Positions 44,562 to 55,782 of a stretch of DNA of 64,000 bases are shown here, in pieces. The notes below the pieces were generated by a model. It saw only the letters and a program-made list of their open reading frames with translations. It did not search any database and was not told where the DNA came from. Both the position numbers and the translations under genes were made by a program. Position 1 is the stretch's first letter, and every line of letters starts with the position of its first letter. Source of the stretch: Sphagnum compactum (lineage: Eukaryota > Bryophyta > Sphagnopsida > Sphagnales); NCBI GenBank assembly GCA_965153455.1, contig OZ234498.1:4030001-4094000 (forward strand). The letters run 5' to 3'.

Positions 44562-46615
44562 ATGTCGACCATTGCTCCCGCTGCTGCGGTTGATGTTGAT
44601 CCCTGTAAGCTTCCTCAGATGATGGCCGCCGTCAAGGTGTTGCTTCGGGGTTTGGGGGAGGATGTGACGCGGGATGGACTCCTCAGAACGCCGCTCCGAG
44701 TAGCTCAAGCTTTTCAGGCGGCAATTCAAGGTATTTTCAATCTCTCTCACTCACTGCCGCGCGCGGCAGACCGGGCGTTTTTTTCTTGGCAGGGTTTTTG
44801 GGAGATTAGTGTGTTTTCTGTTCGGAATATGCGTGCTTGTGCTTGCGTGTGTTTGTTTGTGTGTGTTTGTTAGGGTTTCTTTTTTCTTTTTTCCTGTTGC
44901 TGTTCATGGTGGTGGAGAGGATTCTGCGAGTTGAATTCTGGGGGGATGCTGTTTATGGTCGGCTGGATAGTTGAGGGAGGCGTGGGGGGTATAGTGGAAT
45001 GGTTTGTCTTTTGCACATTGCAGAAGATGGCAGTAAGCAACAAAAGGGGGGGGGAGGTGCATGACAAAAGGGATGGGACGGTGTAGGGTATCAGCAGTCA
45101 GCGAAAGAGATAGTAGGTGGAGCTTTGTTTGCGGAGGTTGGAGCTGGTGGCGGCAAAGGGAGTGGGGGTGGATGTGGAGGCATGGTAGTGGTGCGCAACA
45201 TTGAAGTATATGCTCTGTGTGAAGGTTGCCTCCTGCCCTTCCGACTGCGCTGCCATGTGGCCTACATTCCTTCAGGGGAGCGTGTGGTCGGGCTGAGCAA
45301 GATTGCACGAGTTGCTGAGCTTTATGCCAAACGGCTCCAGACTCCCATCCAATTTGTGGAAGAACTGGCCCAAGCTTTTGCAGATGCTCTAAATCCAGAA
45401 CCTTTGGGTGTGGCAGTTTTGGCTGAGAGTTGGCATCTGCAGTGGCCAGGTGTGTGTGTGTGTGTGTGTGTGTGTGCTCTTTTTCTTTCTCAACAAATCT
45501 GAAGTGGAGCATCATATGAGCCTGGTTTAATGCCTGATTTGAACAAAATCCATGACAAACCACTTTTGTGTTGGCTGCATTGGACCTAAAAAAAGGCTCA
45601 ATACCCTGGCCTTGCAGGCACAATTGAAGAGGATGTTATCTCGAATGCCAAAGGGACAGTGGGATGGACTCCTCTCACAGTTTGTGCAGGAAGAGGCCAG
45701 TTTGAAGCCAAAGGAGGGGATATCTTTTGGAATGAGTTCATGGGAATCCTGCAACTTGAAGGCACCAATGTGACAAAACCTTGTGCAGTTGAGGTGGATA
45801 GCCCATGCTATGAGTGCAGTGGATGTCCCTTCTCCTTGTTTGATGCGCATTTACCATCATGCAACGACAGTTTGGATGTGCTGCCCTTGCAGCCCCAATA
45901 CAATGGATTTGCAGACTTACACTCTGGGGCCAATGGTTTTCAGCTGCATGTAGACATCTCAGGCATTAATGCAACAATGGCAGCTATGCCTGAAATGATT
46001 GAAGCAGTTAAAGATCTGCTTCGTTTGGTTGGGGAAGATCCCTGTCGAGCACAATTACGCTTGACACCTTGGCGTTTTGTTGGTTGGCTGTGGATGTCTA
46101 CCCGAGGTAGCCGGGTTTCAGTCCCTGGCCTTGAGCTTGAATTAGACACCAAGCGAAATGGAAGCTCACACAAAGTGAATGTGCGTATGAATGGACTCAC
46201 TCAATTGGGAGTAATTTTAGAAACAGGTGAGGGGGCTGAAGTGATTGTAGGAGAGCTTGATTTGTCATTTTGTTCACAGTGTGAACATCACCTGCTGCCC
46301 TTTTTCGGAGTTGTTCATGTAGGCTATGTTGTAGGAAAAGGAGGGGGACGTTTGGATAGGGTGAGCATGCAAAGGATGGTGCGGAGTTATAGCTGTAGGT
46401 TGCAGGTGCAAGAGCGATTGACACGGCAGATTGCTGAGGCAATAGGAGGTTCAGTGATGGTGGTTGTAGAGGCAAACCACATGTGTATGCTTGCACGTGG
46501 GGTACAACAACATGCCTCCTCCACTGTCACCTATGCTTCCCTTGGCATCTTTGCTTCTGATGCCTCAGCCCGCACAACATTTTTGCAGCTTGTTGGCAAA
46601 AGGACTAGTAGGTGA
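44562..46615 (+). CDS. GCH1: GTP cyclohydrolase I, plant bimodular type
   Basis: Catalyses GTP to dihydroneopterin triphosphate, the first step of folate pterin synthesis (cytosolic in plants). Three exons, 44562-44730, 45087-45449 and 45618-46615, give 509 residues in phase. Domain 1 (exons 1-2): VKVLLRGLGEDVTRDGLLRTP, YQQSAKEIVGGALF, MVVVRNIEVYALCEGCLLPF, YIPSGERVVGLSKIARVA. Domain 2 (exon 3): LLRLVGEDPCRAQLRLTP, CSQCEHHLLPFFG, EANHMCMLARGVQQHASS. Domain 2 has the Cys and His zinc ligands of the bacterial enzyme, while domain 1 has CEGC and lacks the HH pair. This matches the known plant arrangement of two complementary, individually degenerate halves. Exon 2 starts at the acceptor GTGTAG (45081-45086), chosen because it restores the IQGYQQ reading; the region upstream contains a stop. 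Confidence 0.93.
45450..45476. repeat. (GT)n microsatellite at an intron donor
   Basis: Thirteen GT units begin exactly at the splice donor of GCH1 intron 2 (CCAG|GTGTGT...). Length variation here could shift splice-site choice, but every GT is in the intron. Confidence 0.9.
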
Positions 46616-46778
46616 TTGAAACCCAGCCTTTTGAGGAGTAGTCCTCACCCCACCTCCCATTTTCAGGTGGATTAATTGTATTAATTTGTTCCCGTATTGT
46701 GGCAAGATGGGTTGGCAATGATCAAATTCATGGTCATCCTAATATACATCTCTTTCATGTCAGTGTTGTCGTGTTTGA

Positions 46779-47088
46779 GTGCTAAGCCAAAAATCCTAAC
46801 TGAGTCTTCCTGTTGCTTCTGGAAATGCAACAGAAACTCAGGATACTAATTTTTTAATAATGGTTTGCCCAAAATTTTGGGCTGGTTATGATGTACATAC
46901 CTACACCCACTGTCAGCAGCTGATGAAATCAGTGAGTAGACATGGCAGCTTATCACTGCTATTCATGATGGAGGTGATGGTCTGACACTGTGCGAGCAAC
47001 TCTTGTAAGGCTATGATTTATGACTGCTCTCATTGTCATCAGGCTACCTTAAAAATATTGTGGAGATTTCTCTGCAATGTCATAGATA
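46779..47088 (+). repeat. Dispersed repeat, copy A (3' flank of GCH1)
   Basis: About 310 bp align with 57221-57534 in the same orientation: shared blocks include GTGCTA(A)GCC, TGCAACA(G/C)AAACT, TTCTGGGCTG-like, GATGGTCTGACACT, and GATTTCTCTGCAAT(G/C)TCATAGATA. Identity is moderate (about 70% by eye) with small gaps. There is no coding content and no obvious terminal repeats. Confidence 0.75.
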
Positions 47089-50000
47089 TCTTTCATGTTT
47101 TGTGTGATTGAGGGTAGGGGAAACTGTTTTTGCATACCACATTCTTGAACCGTAGACTGGCCTTCAGCCATCAATTATGTTCCCTTTTTGTGACTGGACA
47201 GCCACATTCTCAAAGGAAACCTATTGTCATGTTCTGGAAGATGTCCGTTGTGGTACAAAGTACCAAGTTTCTTGGCTTTATTTTCAAACCCGCAGCATGT
47301 TCAAGGGAGAGATGTAGCAGACATTCAGATGGACAAAAAGGTTTGCAATGCATGAGCTTCTGAAAGAAAAAGCTTGCACATATTTCAACTAACATGCCTT
47401 TTTTTCACAATATTTCATGATGAAAGTTATTTGTTTGCTTTTTTAATTTGATAGTTTGAAATGAGAAGGACATGTGTTAGAATGTATGTCTTGCATTAAA
47501 AACCAAAATGTTTTATCGTTTTTATTTTTGAATATTTTTTTAAAATGTACCATTGTTTTAACATTGGTGTAAAATAAACATAGCATAGTATTTTCTAAAG
47601 GTGAAGGTTTTAAACAACTATGAATAATTATGTCTATGTCTTGTATAGTATGTGGAAGATGTTAAAATTTTATTTAATATGTTAACAAAATTTTCATCTT
47701 TCTTTTGCATGAATTTAATTTAGAACACTTATAATTTTCATGTTAAAGAAAATGTTCAATTTTCATGCAAAAGCATTGAAACCATCAATTTTAGGTTTTA
47801 AAATCCAAAAATATTCAAGCAATTGTATAAAAGTCACTAGACACGATTCCATCAAGACCACCTATAAATGCATTTTTTTTGGTTTTGTAATTCATATTCT
47901 TTGGTCAATGAAAGTTAACATTTTGTTTCTTATTAAATATACTTCATTTATAATTATCAAACATAATTGATCATAAGTTTTCATTAGGTTATCTTAATCT
48001 TCATTAGCTAATGCATTCAATTCATTATGGTTTTTGTTTAATGGAATTGCAAGTGAAAACTGTGTTGTTCCATTAATATTAAGCTTTTCTTTTTTTATGC
48101 ATGCAAGTTTCATAGTTTTTGGTTTTAGAGGATTAGAATCAACTTTTGTTTTTTTACGTAACATCAAAGCATATTTTGCATGATACACATGAATATAAAA
48201 GTTTTTCCGATGCTGCACCTTCTATACAAAATATATGAAAAGGTCTTGATGGATTTTTTTTCTTGAATAAAATGCTATAAAAAAAAACTCATTATTACGT
48301 TTTCTCATGTTTGAAGAAAAAGTTTCATCCAATATGCCTTCATCTTATTGGAGAAATTAATTGTTCATTAATAAATTATTTTTTAGTGTATCTATTATGA
48401 TTGTTTATGGTTTTCATATGATAAACATGTTGTTCAACTTGTTTGATATTAATGAAATGTACATTTATGTGTGAATTTTTTGCATTAATGATTAATTCTT
48501 TTGATAAAAAACTTCCCCATCCATTTCCACTTGTTTCTTGATTTTTTCCATATATCTCCACCTCTATTTGCAAATTATCATGTTCATCTTCATAATAATT
48601 ATTAAAAAATTAATACCATATATAAATTGATTGGGAAATTTTTCCATATGATATTTTCCCCAATATAAGCATCTTTCCATGAACCATATATTTTTAAAAC
48701 CTATTTCAAATTCATGAAAATTGATTTAATAATAATGACATGGATATTTGTGAATTGTGATAGTTAAATGAATCCCAACAAATATTTTTTTCTATTTTCA
48801 TTTTTTCACATGTCTTAATATCAAAATCAACAACATTTTTAAAAAATAAAAATCATATAAAATTTCATTTTGATTGAAAGCAATGGTAGTTTATACAATA
48901 ATTAGTTAATGCAACACATGGATCTAAAATAAATTGCATGTTATGTTCGCTTTTCATAAATATCTTACATGTATATTAAATACATTTTTTGGAATATATA
49001 ATTTGGTTCACTTTCCAAAAATATGTTTAAAACTTTTTTGTAATGCTAAAATGTAAATATTTCCCTCTAATTGTAAGCTTGATTAAAATAAATGCTTGAT
49101 AATTGGAATTCTTAAAAAAATAATGTCTTGGTGTAAACCCATGTCAAAAAAAGTTGTGATAATTTACATTGTTATTTTACAATGCTCACGGTAACCATTA
49201 TGTTTTTCAAGTTATATTAATATTTTAGTGGATTTCATTGGAGTTTTTGGATAGTGGAATCAACATTATTATGCATTTATTGTTATACAAGTGTTTTTTT
49301 GGAGAATTTTCAACCAAAAAATCTAAAATTTTAAATGGTCTTAGATTTAATTAATGTATATCAATATCATTCATCACAAAAAAATTCCACAAAAAATTTC
49401 ACCCACAACCCTAGTTTTGAAATATATGTATAATTTTTCACACTTTGTGACATGTACTATTTTGTCACATATATATTTATACATTCAAGTTTTTCATTTT
49501 TTTAATTGATTAATTTAAATCTAAAGCTAATCAAATATACTTAAAACAAGCAAAATAATCCTATATGTGATTTTCATACATTATCAAAAAAACTAAATGC
49601 AAAAAATTGTAAATTTGTGATAACAATTTTGGGGGGACTTAGTGTGCTTATGCCCATCATATTAAGAATCTCTAATTTAAATTACATGCATGTATTGAAC
49701 ATCTCATTTGTTGATCCATGCAAAAAGTACATTTTATTAATTAATGGTATTCAAGTAGCTCCTCTAAAAAATGCCCATGTACCAAGATCGAAATACTAGC
49801 TTATGATTACAACAACTACAATTTTTTCAAAATTATTTTTTCACAAAATTTGATGTGGGTGGAAATTTGAAATTACATCTAGGAAAAAGGAAACTAAGAA
49901 CTTTTGATTTGTACATATTGAACCATAATTCTTTTGTAGTATAGGTGGTATCTATTGAAGTTTTTCTCTTGAACCAAATCATCCTTTTTATGTTATTTTA

Positions 50001-50649
50001 ACTATACCTTAGTGCAAATGTAGTACATGTCATTTGCATGACATTTCTTAATCTTACAATAATATGCCCAATGTTTCAAAGAAGTTTCCTATTCAATTGT
50101 AAAGCATTGAGGTTTTATGACATTGTTCACAAAACATCAAACACTTTACAAAAATTGTTATTCGCCCTCTTTCAAGCTTTTTCTTGCATGTTTCAAGTAG
50201 AGGCTCAAATGAACATCTACTACGATTTGAAAAAATAGACACCAAACTCTTCCTTGCATTTCTCGAGTGCATTATCAATTAATTAGTGAACAATAGGAGT
50301 TCAAATGTCATCAAGTTTTTTCTCATGCTTTTCTCGTGTTTTTAAAATGAACATCTATTACAATTTGAAGAAACAAACACCAAAAGAAAAATTGAAGAAA
50401 CAAACATTGGAAGAAATGTCACTTGTGAATATTACTTAGAAGTTATAAGCACAATAAGACATGCATGTGAGAACCATTGAGAGAAGACATTATGCAAGAA
50501 CCAAGAAGGCTTGGAGGGGACATAACATCTAAAAAGATGCATATAATGTCTTCATTTGGAAAAGACTACAACAATTATGAATGTGAACATGCACAACAAG
50601 AAGCCATTGATTTAAATGAAATTTCATTTTTTCAATAGATTATTCATAG

Positions 50650-50910
50650 CAACTAAAAGAATCTGAACAAAAAACTTAGAATCTATTAGATGTTCAAGAA
50701 ATTGCACGTATTTCAAGAGATTGTGGAGCAAATTGAGGTAGAGGTGTTCAAGTCCAAAAAAAAGAATTCTATTTTGTCATTAAATTGTTGTTAAAGCAAC
50801 TATAGAAGAATTTGAACTAAAAAATTATAGAATTGCTAAATGTTCAAAAAATTGCACCTATTCAAAAAGGTTGTGGAACAAATTGAAGAAAAGGTACTTG
50901 AGTTTAGAAA
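50650..50910. repeat. Diverged direct duplication, about 147-bp spacing
   Basis: The segment TTAGAATCTATTAGATGTTCAAGAAATTGCA...GATTGTGGA(G/A)CAAATTGA is repeated in diverged form about 147 bp downstream (ATAGAATTGCTAAATGTTCAAAAAATTGCA...GTTGTGGAACAAATTGA). Confidence 0.65.
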
Positions 50911-52032
50911 GGGAAAAAAGACAAATTTACATAGTTGTATCAAAATCCACTTGCAATGTCACAAACAAAAAACCTTGATGACCAAATTGGGGTTCTAAGA
51001 GGTCATGGCATTATACACACAAAAAGAAAATATTTCATTGAACATTGTCTTGCACTTGCATTGTTCACTTTTGGCTTAAATGAACATTATGAGCATCCTT
51101 ACCTTCTTCAACCCCTTCTACTTTCCACTTCAAATTTCAATGGCCTCATAATCACCTTTTGCATTTGTTCATGAAGGGGCTCAAAATGCACATAAGCATT
51201 ATCGATCAAATCATGAATATGAAGTGGTTGCAACATTGGTTTGTTGTTCATGAAAGACTTAATTAGTTCATACCATTTTTTGTTGTAATGTCAAGGAAGA
51301 TTCAAAGTTCCTTTCTCTTTTGGTGTCAATTCCCATTACTCATTGTTATGTTCCTATCATGTAATCAATCAACTACTAATAGGTCTCATACATACTTTGC
51401 CATTTGTCTTTGTAGGCCATGCCATTCTTTGGCAAAGGTGAGTGGCCACTTGAATCTATTGCATTTACATTCTTCTTCCACTTTAATGTGGCAATTTCAA
51501 ATTGATCACAATAATTTACAATATCCACTCCTACATCCCCATTGCCATTTGTCCAACCAAAACAAAATACAATTGAAACCACACTCCCATTAAAAACTCC
51601 ATTTGTTTGCACACTAACATTTAATATTCTAGAACAACTAGTTCATGTATGATTTCAAAACCTCCTAAACAAATTGATTGCAAAAGAAGATTCAAATTCA
51701 TCATTGAGAGTCATTGACAAGCCTCATCCCCATGTTGGTGCAAAATAATCCTTGAAAATATTAGCAAAAAAAAGACATCAACAACCAACAATGGCAAGGT
51801 TGAGCTGACTAAAAAAGAAAAAAGAAAATTCATAACATCAATTGACAAAATACAAGAGATAAAATTGAAGATTGAGAGTCGAAGGTTACAACACCAAGAG
51901 AGATTTTAGAATCATTAGTTGCAGCATTAAAAATTGAGAGATGATCATGAGGAAATTAACAAAACATAAAAATGCTTGGTTGAGGCAATTGTTGGGCTTA
52001 CTTAAGTTATGAAATTGATGTATGCAATAAAC

Positions 52033-52190
52033 AGTCCACTGTCAAAAAATCCTCCAAGTGATGTCCATGTTGATTTCAACAACACATATATATACATCCA
52101 AGCCATTACAAATAGTCCAATGTCAAAAAATCCTCCAAGTAATGTCCATGTTGACATAAACAACATCATGTTATATGTATCTAAAGTCAC
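52033..52190. repeat. Two-copy tandem repeat, 81-bp period
   Basis: AGTCCA(C/A)TGTCAAAAAATCCTCC followed by AAGT(G/A)ATGTCCATGTTGA occurs at 52033 and again at 52114. Confidence 0.85.
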
Positions 52191-52499
52191 TACACATAAG
52201 TGAAGTTTTCAAAATTGACGTCAACTAGATTGCAACCAATAGTTTGGCATATCACACAATAGTTCAAACATCTTAACTAGGAAGACAAGGAGGCATGCCA
52301 AAAGACCATTGTCTTTATTGAGTATATCCATGTAAACAAACAACTACACAATGTGGATTAAAAAACAGAAAAAAAAAAGGAAAAAGAAAGAGAAACAAAC
52401 CTAGAATTGCACTAGTGAAATATCAACAAAGTGGTAGGAAAATGAACCTATCAAGTGAATTAGAACACAAGTTGCTAACAAGTTGTTAAAGGATTGTGA

Positions 52500-53130
52500 T
52501 TTTGAAAATCTAGACATTTTGATGAAAAAAAGAGTGAAAACAAATGAAGAAATTATAGTTGTAGCACAATAGGAAAAATAATAATATGTAGTTATACAAA
52601 TCCGTAACATATTCAAGAGGAACAAATAATAGAAGAACAAAGAAACCACATAAGCAAAACATATGTGGAATGTGCAAAACAATCAAGTGAAAAGATTACA
52701 AATGTGTTCATGTGGTAATGCAACATGAGAGCACATTGGAAGGAAAGAAGAAATCCATAGTCAAGTGTGACATGAACACTTTGGAAAAAGATCAAACATA
52801 GGAAAAAAAAAGTGCAACAAAACATTTTGAAAAAAAAAAACCTTTTGATGATGAAACTAGCGAACACACAAATGAAAAAATTGCATCTATAACACAATTT
52901 TCGAGAAAAATAATAATGTAGCTATATAGATGCATTACATATTCTAAAGGACCAAAGAACAAAGGAACAAAAAAAACCAAAAAAAAAACATGAAACACAA
53001 GTTTCAAAACCTACTTTGAGTGCGCATAACACTTAGGTCAAAAAACTATAAATGCATTGATGTAGCAACACAAAGTGAGAGCAAGTTGGAAAAACAAAAA
53101 ATGCATACTTAAATATAACAAGAATGTTTC
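52500..53130. repeat. Diverged duplication, about 330-340-bp period
   Basis: Two long, diverged copies share GAAAAATAATAAT(A)TGTAG(T/C)TATA, ACATATTC(A/T)A(G/A)AGGA, ACATG(T)GG/GTAGCAACA...GTGAGAGCA(C/A)(A/G)TTGGAA and AAATGCATAC-like blocks in the same order. Confidence 0.6.
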
Positions 53131-55039
53131 AAAAGAAAAAAAAAAAAAAAAAAAAAAACTAAAGAACGATAAAATATTTTGGAAAAATAAATAAATACAA
53201 CAACAAGATAACATTGCAACATAGAGCTGAATTACATGAAAAGTGGGAAGGGAGAGTTGGAGAGTTGGAGAGGAGTGATGAAAGCATAGAAAAATGAGAG
53301 AAAAGGAAAATAGTTAAAAATAAGTGAGAGAGGGAAAAAAAAAAGTACCTTTGACATATCATCATTGGTTCATGTGTGAATGGTGTGATCAAAAGTTTGA
53401 TGCTAGAAGTTGTTGCACATAGCAACAACAAGTTTGGACTCAATGAAAACACCTTATTTTAAACTACTCTTAATCATAACCTAGTGTTAGGTGTTAGCTT
53501 ACTTTTAGTTGTTTGATTATGTTAGGGCTAGTAAGGAGATGTTACGGTTTTTAACACTATCCACCTTAACTCTAGGTGCGCATAGACCCTAATTTGTGCA
53601 TAAAGAATTGAGCTATCACATCATCGACTTGAAAGGTACAAGTTGTCGAGTATTCACCAAAAACAATAAGACCAGTCTTAATTAAATTATTATCAAATTG
53701 TAATCACAGTAGTCTATTAGAGTTACTTGCAAAGTCATTTTGTCTTTGAACCTCCTTTCACCCCCAATCCTCTCTATCAGTGGTATCTGCAAAGTAAGGA
53801 AATTTTATTAAATCTTAGTATGAAATGCTGAAACTTAGCATCTAATGCACAAGGTTTGAAACTAATTATAGTAGTTGTACAGGTAGGAGCAGTGAAAATA
53901 TATGTAGCAACAATGGAGTCGCTCAGGCAAAAGGAAAGACAAGATGAAACTCAGTTGACCACCAAAATTGATGGTTTTATAAGTTTCATCCCTTTTGAAT
54001 GGTAATGTACTCTTTTGCAGGTTTTAATATAAATTTCACCCCGTGTATGACCAAACTTTTGGTGCTTTGTTTTCCTTAGTTTATGGTTAACTTTATTTTG
54101 ACTCATATTGATTAGTTGTGAATATCACCGAAGGTTTTTTTTTCCTTTTTTGGTGATGGGAAATTTTGATTGGCTCATCAAAAAAAAGAAAAAAGCTTTA
54201 AATAGTCCCATAATAAACATTTTTTGAGCTTGTTATATAGGTCAAAAGCCTAAAACTTAGGCCAAAAAGATATGAGATGAAGTGAGGAGCTATTGGGAAC
54301 ATGTTGAGGAACACATTGGGAACCAAGAAAGTCCAACACCCCATGCATGCAGATCCTCCCTCAAAAGAAACCAAGGATAACACATACATGGATCCTTGAC
54401 TCAATTGATGGCAGCAGGGGAAGAAAAGAGAGGGATTTTTCAAGTTTCTTGGATTTCCATAGGTGTTTATCACATGACAGATGTAAGTATGTATGGGATG
54501 ATTGATGGATGATGGATGCATGTGCCAAGCATAGATTGGATGAAGAAAAAGTATTATGGGTAGTGAATAAAAAAAAGAAAGATTTGGTTTGATTTTTGGG
54601 GGAAGAAGGAGAAATTGGGTTTTTTTGGGGGAAGAAAAGGAAGATTTGATGAATAAAAAAGTAGTACTTGGAAAATATGAAAGATTTGGAAAAAAGAATT
54701 CATCACTTTTCAACACAATCTTCTTGGGATTCTTGTCAATTGGTGCTCTACTTCTGAGGGAAAAAAAAAGAAAAGAAAAAGAAGGAGAGAGGTTGTCACC
54801 AGAGTTATGAATGTATACACAAACACACACATACCAAAAGAATTTTTGAAAAAAAATTTGAAGAAAGGAAGAAGAAGAAAAAGATTGGGAGTGTTGTTGT
54901 TGTTGTTTTGTTGTTGGTGAAATGAAATTTGGTTGGTTGGTTGTTTGTTACAAAAGTCAAAGGAGCAAAAGTGGGGATACAGCATGGATGATGGGTCATT
55001 GCTAACTTGGCCTTGTCAGATATTGCCAGCAAGTGGAGC

Positions 55040-55195
55040 AACAATTGTATAGGAGAAGGAGGAGGAGGAGAAGAAGAAGAAGAAGAAGATGTTATAATAA
55101 AAAATAATATAAAATAAAAATCATGTGATGATGATGATGAATGATGATGTTTGCTTGCTAGTTTTCTTTCTTTCTTTCTTTCTTTCTTTTTGGTT
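55040..55195. repeat. Cluster of microsatellites (GAG/GAA, GAT, TTTC)
   Basis: GGAGGAGGAGGAGAAGAAGAAGAAGAAG (about 55056-55090), GATGATGATGATGAATGATGATG (55127-55150) and (TTTC)n (55164-55190) lie upstream of the carrier gene. Confidence 0.9.
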
Positions 55196-55379
55196 TTAAT
55201 TTTGGTTTTGGTTTCATCACCGTTTTGCTTCACACCCATCTCTCCGATCTTCTTGCAACCTTCTTGTCACCACCTACTGTGTACACAATCGCAAACCATC
55301 ATAGGTGTACACTCATTCTAACTCTCCAACTGCACAAGAGAAGGAGCAGCAGCTGAAGTAAAGAAAAAAAACACCCAAA

Positions 55380-55782
55380 GAGAGTATCACAGACAGAGAG
55401 AGAGAAATCAGAAAGATCCGAAGAGAGATCAGAGAGAGAGAGATCAGAGAGAGATCAGAGAGACCCAAAGAGAGGTCACAGAGGGAGAGAGAGAAAGAAA
55501 TCAGAAAGACCCAAAGAGAGAGAAATCAGACAGAGATAGATCAGAGAGAGATCAAGAAGAGAGAGACAGAGAGAGAGAGAGAGCAAAGAGTAGGGGACAG
55601 AGGGAGGGAGGGAGAGAGGGAGATTGTGGAAGTGGGTCTGGCAGGTGAAGAATATATATATATATATTTTTTGATTTGGGGTTTTGGGTGTGGGACACAT
55701 AGACGGTGGTGGGTAGTAGTGGGGAGGATTTGGGGTTGAAGAAGAGAGAGTTTAGAATCATCAGCTGCAAGCAGCAATTATT
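55380..55782 (+). promoter_or_regulatory. GA-rich 5' leader of the carrier gene
   Basis: About 230 bp of GAGAGATCAGAGAGA-type repeats (55393-55625) are followed by a (TA)n run and ordinary sequence up to the ATG at 55783. GA repeats are common in plant 5' leaders and promoters, where BBR/BPC factors bind GAGA tracts (family knowledge). The transcription start is not identifiable. Confidence 0.5.

Larger units (their letters stand above)
47089..55039. other. Long AT-rich intergenic region with local tandem duplications
   Basis: No gene recognised over about 8 kb. Open frames are low-complexity. Local direct repeats at 50650-50910, 52033-52190 and 52500-53130 are listed separately. A 23-base A-run lies at 53136-53158. 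Confidence 0.6.

Noticed and set aside
44904-45623. 239-residue minus-strand frame
   Set aside because: Antisense to GCH1 exon 2 and introns, with a His-Thr run from the GT microsatellite.
54198-54830. 210-residue minus-strand open frame
   Set aside because: It is Phe/Ser/Pro-rich, low-complexity, has no domain, and lies antisense to purine-rich repeats upstream of the carrier gene.
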